From IMG/VR virus record IMGVR_UViG_3300044712_000020, positions 1 to 38,039 of that record: DNA of 38,039 nucleotides; one strand, written 5' to 3'. The notes below the pieces were generated by a model that was not told the DNA's origin, did not search any database, and worked only from the letters and a program-made list of their open reading frames with translations. Below, one piece after another: positions 27,601 to 33,102 of this stretch. The position numbers and the translations under genes are program-made. Each line of letters opens with the position of its first letter. The stretch's first letter is position 1. This DNA is from a virus.

Positions 27601-28031
27601 AAGCGGTTATCTTCCAAAATCCTAGCGTTTTGCATTAGCCATTCTTTAGGCACTAAAAACACTTTTTTGGAATACAAATCACCAGGTCCAGTAATAATTT
27701 GATAGGTTAGTCGTTTATTAAAGATGACTTGAATAATCTCTTTTGGTGTTAAAGAAAACATTAATTCGCCATCATAGAAAATCCACCATTCAGCCCCTGT
27801 TGCCATAAGAGCTGAAGATTTACCATTCATTTCAAATTCAATAACTATATTGCCTGTTTTACAACTCATAGGGTCATATTTAACTTCCACGCCCTTTTCT
27901 AATTCCGGAATCCAAATATCCCACTCTTTAAGAGCTGTAACCATGTGAGCTTTTGGGTATTTCTTTTGTATTACTTTAAGCACCCTTTCCTCAACCTTTA
28001 ATCCCCTTTCAAGGTCAACGGCGAAGCTCAT
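27597..28031 (-). CDS. PD-(D/E)XK nuclease-like hypothetical protein
   Basis: A 144-residue leftward protein converging with the endolysin gene, with a 4-base overlap of stops. The segment WDIWIPELEKGVEVKYD (about residues 37-53), followed by IVIEFE, has the spacing of a PD-(D/E)XK active site (D38, then E49-V-K51). A small nuclease that acts on DNA ends or branched DNA is plausible. No sequence-specific binding domain is seen. No known family is recognised, so the nuclease call is an inference from a short motif. Confidence 0.55.
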   Translation of the reverse strand: MSFAVDLERGLKVEERVLKVIQKKYPKAHMVTALKEWDIWIPELEKGVEVKYDPMSCKTGNIVIEFEMNGKSSALMATGAEWWIFYDGELMFSLTPKEIIQVIFNKRLTYQIITGPGDLYSKKVFLVPKEWLMQNARILEDNRF

Positions 28032-28225
28032 TAGAATCTCCCAATAGTTAGCCAGAATCCGTAGCCAAATACAGCTACAAAAATTAAAGCCAATAAAAGA
28101 CCCCCAAAACCGCTGTAATCCGATTGTTTTGGTCTTTCTATGGCAGTAGCATAATCCGCATCTTTAAAGGCTTCTGATGCGGTTCTGTAGGCTTTCCCAA
28201 CCATTCCAAAGTTTCTTGTGCTCAT
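28031..28225 (-). CDS. Small single-pass membrane protein
   Basis: A 64-residue protein: a polar N-terminal half (MSTRNFGMVGKAYRTASEAF) and a C-terminal membrane helix (FGGLLLALIFVAVFGYGFWLT). It overlaps the previous gene by ATGA and its stop overlaps the next start by one base. Family unknown. Small membrane proteins in early operons often affect the host membrane or exclude other phages, but nothing specific is shown here. Confidence 0.6.
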   Translation of the reverse strand: MSTRNFGMVGKAYRTASEAFKDADYATAIERPKQSDYSGFGGLLLALIFVAVFGYGFWLTIGRF

Positions 28226-28455
28226 TTCTCTTGTGCCTTTCTTAGTATTGCTCTACGCATTTGTCCTGTTGAATGATTGTTTCGTCTTGCTCTAAACACA
28301 ATAGCTTTACCTAATCCACGCTTAATTAAATCAAACTGCATATCATGGACAAGACCGCAATCGCAACAAGCAAACTTGTATTTAGTTCTGTTTGGGTAAA
28401 CCCATTCTGACCAATCGCCATCTTTTTCTACTTGGTGGTGTTTAAATTTAGCCAT
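28222..28455 (-). CDS. Small Cys-containing (zinc-ribbon-like) protein
   Basis: A 77-residue basic protein, with CCDCGLVHDMQF at about residues 30-41, which suggests metal binding, and a basic C-terminal half (IVFRARRNNHSTGQMRRAIL). The pattern is seen in small phage early proteins of unknown function. It may bind nucleic acid, given the Arg-rich tail. It is coupled to the genes either side by short overlaps. Confidence 0.65.
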   Translation of the reverse strand: MAKFKHHQVEKDGDWSEWVYPNRTKYKFACCDCGLVHDMQFDLIKRGLGKAIVFRARRNNHSTGQMRRAILRKAQEK

Positions 28456-28684
28456 TGTTTGCCTTTTTTAGTATTGCTTCCACAACCTTTTTAAATTCCA
28501 TGCCAGTCATAGGTACAGAATGGTTAGCCCATATAACCGCTATTTCCTCATCTGTTAGTGTCTTTGCTGGATGGGTGTAGAGTGGTATGTCGTTCTTCCC
28601 AATCTGCTCAATATTGACTGTGTGTTTTAGTTCGCCATCTTGGTTTTCCCAAGTCTGCATCCATGCTACTGGTTCATTGTTCAT
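28448..28684 (-). CDS. Small early protein, 78 residues
   Basis: Starts MNNEPVAWMQTWENQDGELK. The EPVAWM element and the IPLYTHP motif form a segment common to many small phage proteins of unknown function. The C-terminal half is a helical region (TDEEIAVIWANHSVPMTG). I chose the ATG at 28684 because it overlaps the stop of the preceding tiny ORF (TGATG) and follows GGGGG; an upstream ATG would extend into that ORF. Confidence 0.65.
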   Translation of the reverse strand: MNNEPVAWMQTWENQDGELKHTVNIEQIGKNDIPLYTHPAKTLTDEEIAVIWANHSVPMTGMEFKKVVEAILKKANNG

Positions 28685-28761
28685 CAAAACCCCCAGGCAA
28701 ACATTGCACCAAGAATTACGCCCAAAATTACAACTCCTACCCATTCAATTAACTTATTCAT
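28684..28761 (-). CDS. 25-residue membrane peptide
   Basis: A tiny ORF, MNKLIEWVGVVILGVILGAM then FAWGF, almost entirely one hydrophobic helix with a short charged start. Its ATG overlaps the previous stop (ATGA) and its TGA overlaps the next start (TGATG). CAGGGGGAATTG lies upstream as a ribosome site. This double coupling is good evidence that it is translated. Its function is unknown. Confidence 0.55.
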   Translation of the reverse strand: MNKLIEWVGVVILGVILGAMFAWGF

Positions 28762-29018
28762 AATGGCAATTCCCCCTGTTTAGCGTTTAATGATCTTAAC
28801 AAGCCAAGCAATGCGGCATTGTTATCTTCTGAAAAAATCTTAACAAATACTTCATGGCTTGGAATCTTAGCCGAATGTTCGTAGGTCTTGCCAGTTACTA
28901 CATACCCTGAGAACGCACGACAAGCCATTTCTTGTTCCTCACAAACATACTTTTTAAGGCAGTTATCGCAAGGTGCTGGTTCCAAAAATACTTTACGCAA
29001 ATCATTTAGTGATGCCAT
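28758..29018 (-). CDS. Small Cys-rich early protein
   Basis: An 86-residue protein beginning MASLNDLRKVFLEPAPCDNC; CDNC, VCEEQEMAC and following residues may make a zinc- or metal-binding site. The start at 29018 follows TATAGGGGGAAAT, which is a good ribosome site; an upstream ATG at 29048 lacks one. It lies downstream of a long hairpin leader. Function unknown. Confidence 0.65.
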   Translation of the reverse strand: MASLNDLRKVFLEPAPCDNCLKKYVCEEQEMACRAFSGYVVTGKTYEHSAKIPSHEVFVKIFSEDNNAALLGLLRSLNAKQGELPL

Positions 29019-29037
29019 ATTTCCCCCTATAAAAAAG

Positions 29038-29108
29038 TAGCAAGTCAAAGTCTTTTTAGTCTGAAATCTCTAAGAGCCATAGAGCTGAATAGTGTCGATG
29101 ACTTGCTA
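29038..29108 (-). promoter_or_regulatory. Leader hairpin before the Cys-rich protein
   Basis: Read leftward, TAGCAAGTC (29108-29100) pairs with GACTTGCTA (29046-29038), a perfect 9-bp stem. It encloses a smaller CTCTA/TAGAG stem. The second arm ends a few bases before the ribosome site AGGGGG. The predicted start of transcription from the 29117-29145 promoter falls at about the first arm, so the mRNA would begin with this hairpin. This could regulate translation or stability; no known riboswitch class is recognised. Confidence 0.45.
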
Positions 29109-29116
29109 TGTAAGTT

Positions 29117-29145
29117 ACTTTATTCAGTTTACTTAACAATGTAAA
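29117..29145 (-). promoter_or_regulatory. Candidate leftward promoter
   Basis: On the minus strand TTTACA (29145-29140), 17 bases, TAAAGT (29122-29117). Five of six and four of six matches to sigma70 boxes. It would restart transcription within the leftward operon, downstream of the GC-rich stem. Confidence 0.4.
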
Positions 29146-29184
29146 GAAATATATTGAAATGTTGCTTTTTTAATACAGTATGGG

Positions 29185-29241
29185 TGGGCGGGGTGTCGTG
29201 TGAAGGAGCATGGAACTAGGGGGTAATTCCAACCCCGCCCA
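29185..29241. other. GC-rich inverted repeat with nested hairpin
   Basis: TGGGCGGGGT (29185-29194) and ACCCCGCCCA (29232-29241) form a perfect 10-bp stem in an otherwise AT-rich genome. Inside, TGGAA (29211-29215) and TTCCA (29227-29231) form a second stem adjoining the outer one, with a 16-base bulge on one side. It lies seven bases after the stop codon of the exonuclease gene on the leftward transcript. No T-run follows on either strand, so it is not a standard terminator. Confidence 0.6.
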
Positions 29242-29247
29242 AAGAGC

Positions 29248-30027
29248 TTAGAGTTTATTCTTTATTTGATAAACCCGCAATAGATGGCAAAAGATAGCCC
29301 AGCCATCAGCAATATCGGCTGGATCGTGAATGATGAGTCTAACTTGATTCGTATTAGCATTAACAAACAGATTGCCACAAATAGCATTAGGCATCCCAAG
29401 ACCTTCCCTATAAGCCGCCAGTTGATAAATATGCTCTGGAAATGGCTTAATCTTATCGAGATCAGTTTCTTTGGTCTTAACATCAATAATGGCTCCTGGG
29501 AAGTCTATAGAAGGATTAACTAATGCGCTTAAATCAGACTTTCCGCCAAAGCGCAACTCTTTATGAGCAAATGACTGTTCCGCTATCCATTTATGGACCC
29601 CAAGCTCATTGTCTAATGCTTGCTCACATTCATAGACATATTTTGGGTACTCTGGGATATAGACTTCATCTTCAAAGTAGGTTTCAATAATTGCGTGGAC
29701 TGCGGTTCCTCTTTCAGCGGCTTTTCTTCCCGTTTCTTTTGAGTCAAATAACACTCTCTCAAGCCAAGATGCTTCTGGTTCATTTTCATTCCTTGGAAGG
29801 GTTAATGCGGATAATAGAATTTGTTGATTCAGCCAAGTTTGTAAACCCGGCTTATTCATTTGTCCAAGAATGGTGGTAACTGATGGAACTAGGTTTAACT
29901 TCCTAGCATCCCTTAAAGTTGTATTTCGGATCTTGCCATTTGACCCCTGAATTTCGTAAGCTGGTTCGCCTGTATCGGCGTGATACCAATGCCCAGCATC
30001 AGAGCTATGCTCAATTTTTACTAACAT
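29248..30027 (-). CDS. RecB-like exonuclease (PD-(D/E)XK)
   Basis: A 259-residue nuclease, likely a 5'-3' exonuclease for phage recombination, as with lambda Exo or RecB-type domains. The conserved set is present: RGTAVHAIIETYFE (H111, E115), FGGKSDLSAL (D165), GAIIDVKTKE (D182, K184) and HIYQLAAYREGL (Q202, Y206), typical of the RecB/PDDEXK_1 superfamily. The ribosome site is AGGGGGAAGTAAA. It is in the same operon as an SSB-like protein, which fits single-strand annealing recombination, although no annealase of the Beta or RecT type is seen. Confidence 0.82.
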   Translation of the reverse strand: MLVKIEHSSDAGHWYHADTGEPAYEIQGSNGKIRNTTLRDARKLNLVPSVTTILGQMNKPGLQTWLNQQILLSALTLPRNENEPEASWLERVLFDSKETGRKAAERGTAVHAIIETYFEDEVYIPEYPKYVYECEQALDNELGVHKWIAEQSFAHKELRFGGKSDLSALVNPSIDFPGAIIDVKTKETDLDKIKPFPEHIYQLAAYREGLGMPNAICGNLFVNANTNQVRLIIHDPADIADGWAIFCHLLRVYQIKNKL

Positions 30028-30049
30028 TTTACTTCCCCCTATAAGTTGG

Positions 30050-30247
30050 CTATTCGCCTAAACTAAGTATTCTTGCTCGTTCAATCGGATTACTGACCTG
30101 GTCTGCACATACCTGAATAGCCGTATTAAGGACAGATTTAATTCCTTCACGGCTAAATGCCATAACTGGTCTTTCATCATCGTAACCCACTTGTTCAAAA
30201 GCGTGGATAGCAATGCTATTTATCGTGTCTTTAATCGTACTATTCAT
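30050..30247 (-). CDS. Small early protein, 65 residues
   Basis: A helical, acidic protein (MNSTIKDTINSIAIHAFEQV, then IKSVLNTAIQVCADQ). Family not recognised. AAGGAGTAAGTACC precedes the ATG, a good ribosome site, and the gene lies between the exonuclease and a small secreted peptide in the same operon. Confidence 0.6.
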   Translation of the reverse strand: MNSTIKDTINSIAIHAFEQVGYDDERPVMAFSREGIKSVLNTAIQVCADQVSNPIERARILSLGE

Positions 30248-30266
30248 GGTACTTACTCCTTAATGG

Positions 30267-30395
30267 TTATACGCCACAACCACAAACCATTTTGCCGTTG
30301 TAGCCTTGCGTACAGCGGTACGGGGCAGAAATTGGGCAAGATGCATATGCAATATTTGCGGCTAATAAAAGTGCTACTACAAGTGCTTTTTTCAT
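30267..30395 (-). CDS. Secreted 42-residue Cys-rich peptide
   Basis: The ATG at 30395 follows AAAGGATAAAAC. The product starts MKKALVVALLLAANIAYA, a standard Sec signal peptide with likely cleavage after AYA, leaving a mature peptide of about 24 residues beginning SCPISAPYRC. It has four Cys (one at the mature N-terminus, one after APYR and two in VCGCG), so two disulphides are possible. It would act in the periplasm or outside. Perhaps it alters the envelope or blocks superinfection; this is inference. No known family is recognised. Confidence 0.6.
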   Translation of the reverse strand: MKKALVVALLLAANIAYASCPISAPYRCTQGYNGKMVCGCGV

Positions 30396-30408
30396 GTTTT
30401 ATCCTTTA

Positions 30409-31002
30409 TTAAAATGGAATGTCGTTAAGTTCAGGTGCATCAGTTTCATTGCGGTTCTGCCATTCAGCAGATTCCATAATGACCTTCTTCAATCCATCAG
30501 AAAGACCTTCAAATACTTTTTGGTCATATTCGTTTAGATTTAAATAAACAAATGGATTTGAAATTTCTGGAAATCCAGCTTTAGCAACAGATGAAGGAAC
30601 TGGGTTTAGTCCCATAATGTTGCAATAAGTCTTACCATCTCTTTCGGTATGGGTGAGATTGAGATATGCCCATTTGCCCAACAAGTCTTTAAGGTTAAAA
30701 CCTTTAAGTTGTTCTTCAGTTAAGCCTTTGCCGCCCCAGCTCTCAAGATCAGCTCGTAAGCCAGATTGTTGATTAAGGGATAGCGTATAACGCTTAGATT
30801 GAATCATTGGCTTGCCATCATCCATCGTATAGCCATCACCATGCAATTCAAAAGTAAACATCACCTTATGTTGCATTTTGACAGTACCTTGCCAATTCAC
30901 CTTTTGAGTTCCAAGGTCAAGAATACGAATTAAAGTACCTAGCACTAAGCCAGATGGTGGCAACTTGTAATCAGTTGGTCCGGATGTTTCTGCTACGATC
31001 AT
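30409..31002 (-). CDS. SSB-like single-stranded DNA-binding protein
   Basis: A 197-residue protein with an acidic C-terminal tail ending ELNDIPF, the same type of tip by which bacterial SSB recruits partner proteins. The body is beta-rich (MQHKVMFTFELHGDGYTM, KWAYLNLTHTERDGKTYCNI), as expected of an OB fold. Expected to coat ssDNA during replication and recombination. AGGAGCGTTAA precedes the ATG. It overlaps the upstream gene by ATGA, and shares an operon with the RecB-like exonuclease. Confidence 0.75.
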   Translation of the reverse strand: MIVAETSGPTDYKLPPSGLVLGTLIRILDLGTQKVNWQGTVKMQHKVMFTFELHGDGYTMDDGKPMIQSKRYTLSLNQQSGLRADLESWGGKGLTEEQLKGFNLKDLLGKWAYLNLTHTERDGKTYCNIMGLNPVPSSVAKAGFPEISNPFVYLNLNEYDQKVFEGLSDGLKKVIMESAEWQNRNETDAPELNDIPF

Positions 31003-31181
31003 TTAACGCTCCTAAAAATATTTCCAAAGTCTATAAAAAGGCTCTCTAATGGCTTAACTTCTGGGGTTTTAAATCCACAAGCGTATTTGAGGGTATTAAT
31101 TTGGTCTGTGTCCAATGTGCAACCCGTTTCAAGCTCCATAAATATAAAAGCCAACTCTCTTTCTAATTCCTCTCGTTCCAT
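30999..31181 (-). CDS. First gene of the leftward operon, 60 residues
   Basis: An acidic helical protein, MEREELERELAFIFMELETG, then CTLDTDQINTLKYACGF. AGAGAGGAAGTT gives a ribosome site. It lies first after the divergent control region and is coupled to the SSB-like gene by an ATGA overlap. Function is not recognised. Confidence 0.6.
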   Translation of the reverse strand: MEREELERELAFIFMELETGCTLDTDQINTLKYACGFKTPEVKPLESLFIDFGNIFRSVK

Positions 31182-31247
31182 AACTTCCTCTCTTTTTACT
31201 CACGGCTTAATTGCCGTAATCAGACATTAACATAGCTTAAACAGATG

Positions 31248-31261
31248 TGCAACCCCTTGCA
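31248..31261. promoter_or_regulatory. Candidate operator (TGCAA-CCCC-TTGCA)
   Basis: A perfect 5-bp inverted repeat with 4-base spacer. Its right arm lies in the rightward -35 box (TTGCAA) and its left arm in the leftward one (TTGCAC), so a single dimeric repressor, perhaps the Cro-like protein just downstream, could cover both. Confidence 0.45.
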
Positions 31262-31285
31262 ACTTAAAAGTTAAAAAGTTATATT
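31257..31285 (+). promoter_or_regulatory. Rightward promoter for the Cro-like gene, probably leaderless
   Basis: TTGCAA (31257-31262), a 17-base spacer, TATATT (31280-31285). The ATG is seven bases beyond the -10 box, where transcription should start, and no Shine-Dalgarno exists. The mRNA is therefore probably leaderless, as for lambda cI from PRM. Confidence 0.6.
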
Positions 31286-31292
31286 TGCTTAA

Positions 31293-31547
31293 ATGAACAA
31301 TAAATTAAACTTCACAGATAGCCAAATAATTGATCTTTTAGGAGGCGCTACAAAGGTTGCAAGGCTATGCGGCATCAGCGTGCCAGCGGTTTCAATGTGG
31401 CGTAAAAAGGGCATCCCCCATGCACAATATGTATTTTTGGGGGCAAGTTTAGAAAAGGCATCTCATGGATTAATCACCAGAAAAGACCTTTTGCCTAGGA
31501 CATGGCATATCGTTTTCCCTGAATTAGCGCACAAAACAGAAAATTAG
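31293..31547 (+). CDS. Cro/YdaS-like helix-turn-helix regulator
   Basis: An 84-residue DNA-binding protein. The segment QIIDLLGGATKVARLCGISVP and AVSMWRKKGIP (about residues 9-41) is a helix-turn-helix with the glycine turn of Cro/YdaS-type regulators; VSMWRKKGIP is a common signature. It is likely a repressor acting on the adjoining control region, where a TGCAA/TTGCA repeat lies over its own promoter. The mRNA appears leaderless. No CI-type partner with a C-terminal protease domain is visible, so it may regulate early-gene timing rather than lysogeny. Confidence 0.8.
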   Translation: MNNKLNFTDSQIIDLLGGATKVARLCGISVPAVSMWRKKGIPHAQYVFLGASLEKASHGLITRKDLLPRTWHIVFPELAHKTEN

Positions 31548-31562
31548 ATGTAAACTCTCAAT

Positions 31563-31740
31563 CCCTGTGAATGGCGGGAACCGACACTAGGTTCACAGGG
31601 TTATAGCTCTACTAGGGGAAAGTTGATGAAAAAGAGCAAATGTAGGCGGCGAAGCCAGAACCTACTCAACGCAAGTCTGGCGGGTTCTGTGGCTCCAATG
31701 GGCAATAGATGAAGGCGAATCTAGGAAAGGGCTAGGTTCG
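31563..31740 (+). ncRNA. Candidate structured RNA with three stem-loops
   Basis: Three consecutive hairpins in a 260-base gap. (1) CCCTGTGAA (31563-31571) and TTCACAGGG (31592-31600), perfect 9 bp. (2) AGCCAGAACC (31653-31662) with GGTTCT-GT-GGCT (31683-31694), a bulged 10-bp stem. (3) CGAATCTAG (31716-31724) and CTAGGTTCG (31732-31740), 9 bp with one G-U pair and loop GAAAGGG. The octamer CTAGGTTC occurs in elements 1 and 3. A 28-codon ORF from 31626 with AGGGGAAAG upstream is also present. No tRNA fold fits. It may be an early regulatory RNA, or a leader read from the Cro-like promoter. Confidence 0.45.
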
Positions 31741-31768
31741 TTCACCAAAAGGCAATGTAACTTATAAT
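31741..31768 (+). promoter_or_regulatory. Candidate rightward early promoter
   Basis: TTCACC (31741-31746), 16 bases, consensus TATAAT (31763-31768), located at the end of the third stem-loop and about 40 bases before the next gene, which has the ribosome site TATAGGGAC. Likely to drive the 31808-34629 gene group. Confidence 0.5.
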
Positions 31769-31807
31769 TATCAATTAATATATTAAATTAATACCTATAG
31801 GGACAAA

Positions 31808-32074
31808 ATGAATTATTTGATAGCCGCAATACTTCTTTATCATTTCAATGCTGGAACTCCTTGGTGGGTATCTTTTGTTGTTTTGATATTTATTGAAATA
31901 GGATTATTAGGTTATCGTTCATACAAAGAAGCTACAACACCTGTATTTGATGAGCCTAATTTAAAAGACATTGTTAAACTTGATGGAACGCCTTATACAT
32001 ACGAAGATTTACAAAACATTTGGAACAATGGGTATGAAAACGGATACAACAATGCAACAATGACAAAGCAATGA
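31808..32074 (+). CDS. Small membrane protein, two hydrophobic segments
   Basis: An 88-residue protein with two hydrophobic segments in its first 40 residues (MNYLIAAILLYHF and WWVSFVVLIFIEIGLLGYR), then a polar C-terminal part rich in Asn, Tyr and Glu (GTPYTYEDLQNIWNNGYENG). Unknown family. It is the first gene after the candidate promoter and is coupled to the next gene by an ATGA overlap. Confidence 0.65.
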   Translation: MNYLIAAILLYHFNAGTPWWVSFVVLIFIEIGLLGYRSYKEATTPVFDEPNLKDIVKLDGTPYTYEDLQNIWNNGYENGYNNATMTKQ

Positions 32075-32340
32075 TTACCATAAAAAGACTCACAGAAAAC
32101 GAAGATGGCTCTGCCGATATAGAGCTGTCTTGCAATGAATCTGGGTTACAGTTTTTAGTTGAACAGGGTTTAAAAGCAACATTAGTAGAAGCAATCATGC
32201 AACAAAAATTAGGGGGAAAATATAATGTTTCAGACATTTTGGGAGATGTACCCAAGAAAAGTGGCAAAGCTCGCCGCCGAAAAAGCGTGGAAAAAGCTGT
32301 CAAAATTGGATCAAGAGGAAGTGCTATCAGCGTTGCCTAA
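32071..32340 (+). CDS. Small early protein overlapping the replication-type gene
   Basis: An 89-residue protein, MITIKRLTENEDGSADIELS, then NESGLQFLVEQGLKATLVEAI, a pattern common to small phage proteins of unknown function. Its last 116 bases are read in another frame inside the next gene. The basic tail (KKSGKARRRKSVEKAVK) thus is largely a by-product of that overlap. The gene is coupled to the previous one by ATGA. Confidence 0.6.
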   Translation: MITIKRLTENEDGSADIELSCNESGLQFLVEQGLKATLVEAIMQQKLGGKYNVSDILGDVPKKSGKARRRKSVEKAVKIGSRGSAISVA

Positions 32341-32656
32341 TCACATTAAGTATTGGAAGCTGAAAGATACCGAAAAAGAATACATACCACATCCCGCTAC
32401 TTGGCTTAACCAAGGAAGATGGTCAGATGAAATTGATCTAGAACCTACAGCTCCTAAAAAGCCGCAGATACCTTGGTATTCAAATGATGAACTTACATTA
32501 GCAAAGGGGAAAGAGCTTGGAATCAACCCACATCCAGGAGAAACAATGGGGCAATACAGATCCCGTATTCAGGCATCAATGCACAGTAAGGCAACTAATT
32601 CTGTGGCGCAGAACATGGGGACTAGCTACCTTCAGGCAATATATAATAAAAACTAA
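32225..32656 (+). CDS. Replication protein C-terminal-like domain (helicase-loader type)
   Basis: A 143-residue protein with MFQTFWEMYPRKVAKLAAEK, then AWKKLS, IKYWKLKDTEKEYIPHPATW and LNQGRWSDEI. The block FW..YPRK...AAEKAW...IPHPATWLNQGRW is the C-terminal region of many phage replication proteins (O-type/primosomal) that bind the helicase. The usual N-terminal DNA-binding domain is missing, so it stands alone. It may recruit the host helicase. AGGGGGAAAATATA precedes the ATG. The start overlaps the previous gene by 116 bases. Confidence 0.7.
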   Translation: MFQTFWEMYPRKVAKLAAEKAWKKLSKLDQEEVLSALPNHIKYWKLKDTEKEYIPHPATWLNQGRWSDEIDLEPTAPKKPQIPWYSNDELTLAKGKELGINPHPGETMGQYRSRIQASMHSKATNSVAQNMGTSYLQAIYNKN

Positions 32657-32725
32657 GTTTCCCCAGCAAGTATGGGATGACTACGCAGAGCAATTTAAAT
32701 TCGGCAATACAGGAAAAGACAATCA

Positions 32726-32953
32726 ATGGCTGACATCAAATGGACAGGAACAGCTCTTTGCTTAATCGGCATTGCGTTGACTAGCTTAAACATTTACCCA
32801 TTAAATTTAGTATTTGGATTGGTTGGAAGTGCGCTTTGGTCTTATTCTGGATTTAGGCAAATGGATTGGGCTTTATTTCTGGTTGAAGTGGTTGCTACAA
32901 CAATCTACTTTTTTGGTGTTGTTTGGTATGTAATTGAAAAGATAAAACATTGA
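32726..32953 (+). CDS. Small multi-pass membrane protein
   Basis: A 75-residue protein starting MADIKWTGTALCLIGIALTS, with about three hydrophobic segments (TGTALCLIGIALTSL, PLNLVFGLVGSALWSYSG, WALFLVEVVATTIYFFGVVWYV). AGGAAAAGACAATC precedes the ATG. Small proteins of this type recur in environmental phages, but the function is unknown. The gap before it (32657-32725) holds nothing convincing. Confidence 0.65.
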   Translation: MADIKWTGTALCLIGIALTSLNIYPLNLVFGLVGSALWSYSGFRQMDWALFLVEVVATTIYFFGVVWYVIEKIKH

Positions 32954-32955
32954 AT

Positions 32956-33102
32956 ATGAATAAAGATGAATTTCTTGATTTTCTTGAAAAACAATTAATT
33001 GAATTATGTGATTACATAAATCATTTAGAAAAAGAATGTGCCGCTATGCGTGAGCAACTTAATTACCTAGAAACTCAGATATATGGGGGATCAACAAAGT
33101 GA
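32956..33102 (+). CDS. Small coiled-coil protein, 48 residues
   Basis: A short ORF, MNKDEFLDFLEKQLIELCDY, then an alpha-helical heptad-like segment (LEKECAAMREQLNYLETQ). It ends in a TGA overlapped by the GTG of the next gene (GTGA), and starts two bases after the previous stop. Its helical heptads suggest a small dimer. No family known. Confidence 0.6.
   Translation: MNKDEFLDFLEKQLIELCDYINHLEKECAAMREQLNYLETQIYGGSTK

Larger units (their letters stand above)
31182..31292. promoter_or_regulatory. Divergent control region
   Basis: The 111 bases separate the leftward early operon from the rightward Cro-like gene. They contain the rightward promoter at 31257-31285, a leftward TTGCAC (31252-31247) with a weak TAATGT -10 (31229-31224), the inverted repeat 31248-31261, another ACGGC-6-GCCGT repeat (about 31202-31217), and AACTT-2-AAGTT (31261-31272). 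It is the likely early switch of the phage. Confidence 0.6.

Noticed and set aside
29284-29879. Plus-strand ORFs opposite the exonuclease gene
   Set aside because: They are antisense to strong PD-(D/E)XK motifs and have no ribosome site.
30191-30412. A 73-codon plus-strand ORF
   Set aside because: It is antisense to the secreted peptide and the 65-residue gene, both with good ribosome sites.
31626-31712. A 28-codon ORF (MKKSKCRRRSQNLL...) as a confident gene
   Set aside because: It has an AGGGGAAAG ribosome-like site but lies over the stem-loops; it could be a leader peptide, so it is mentioned only within the RNA candidate.
31563-31740. A tRNA gene in the structured gap
   Set aside because: No acceptor stem, anticodon arm or T-loop pattern could be assembled; GGTTC occurs but without the rest.
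32517-32765. An 82-codon ORF in another frame over the end of the replication-type gene
   Set aside because: It mostly overlaps two better ORFs and lacks a ribosome site. Its last third (QQVWDDYAEQFKFGN) looks protein-like but has no start of its own.
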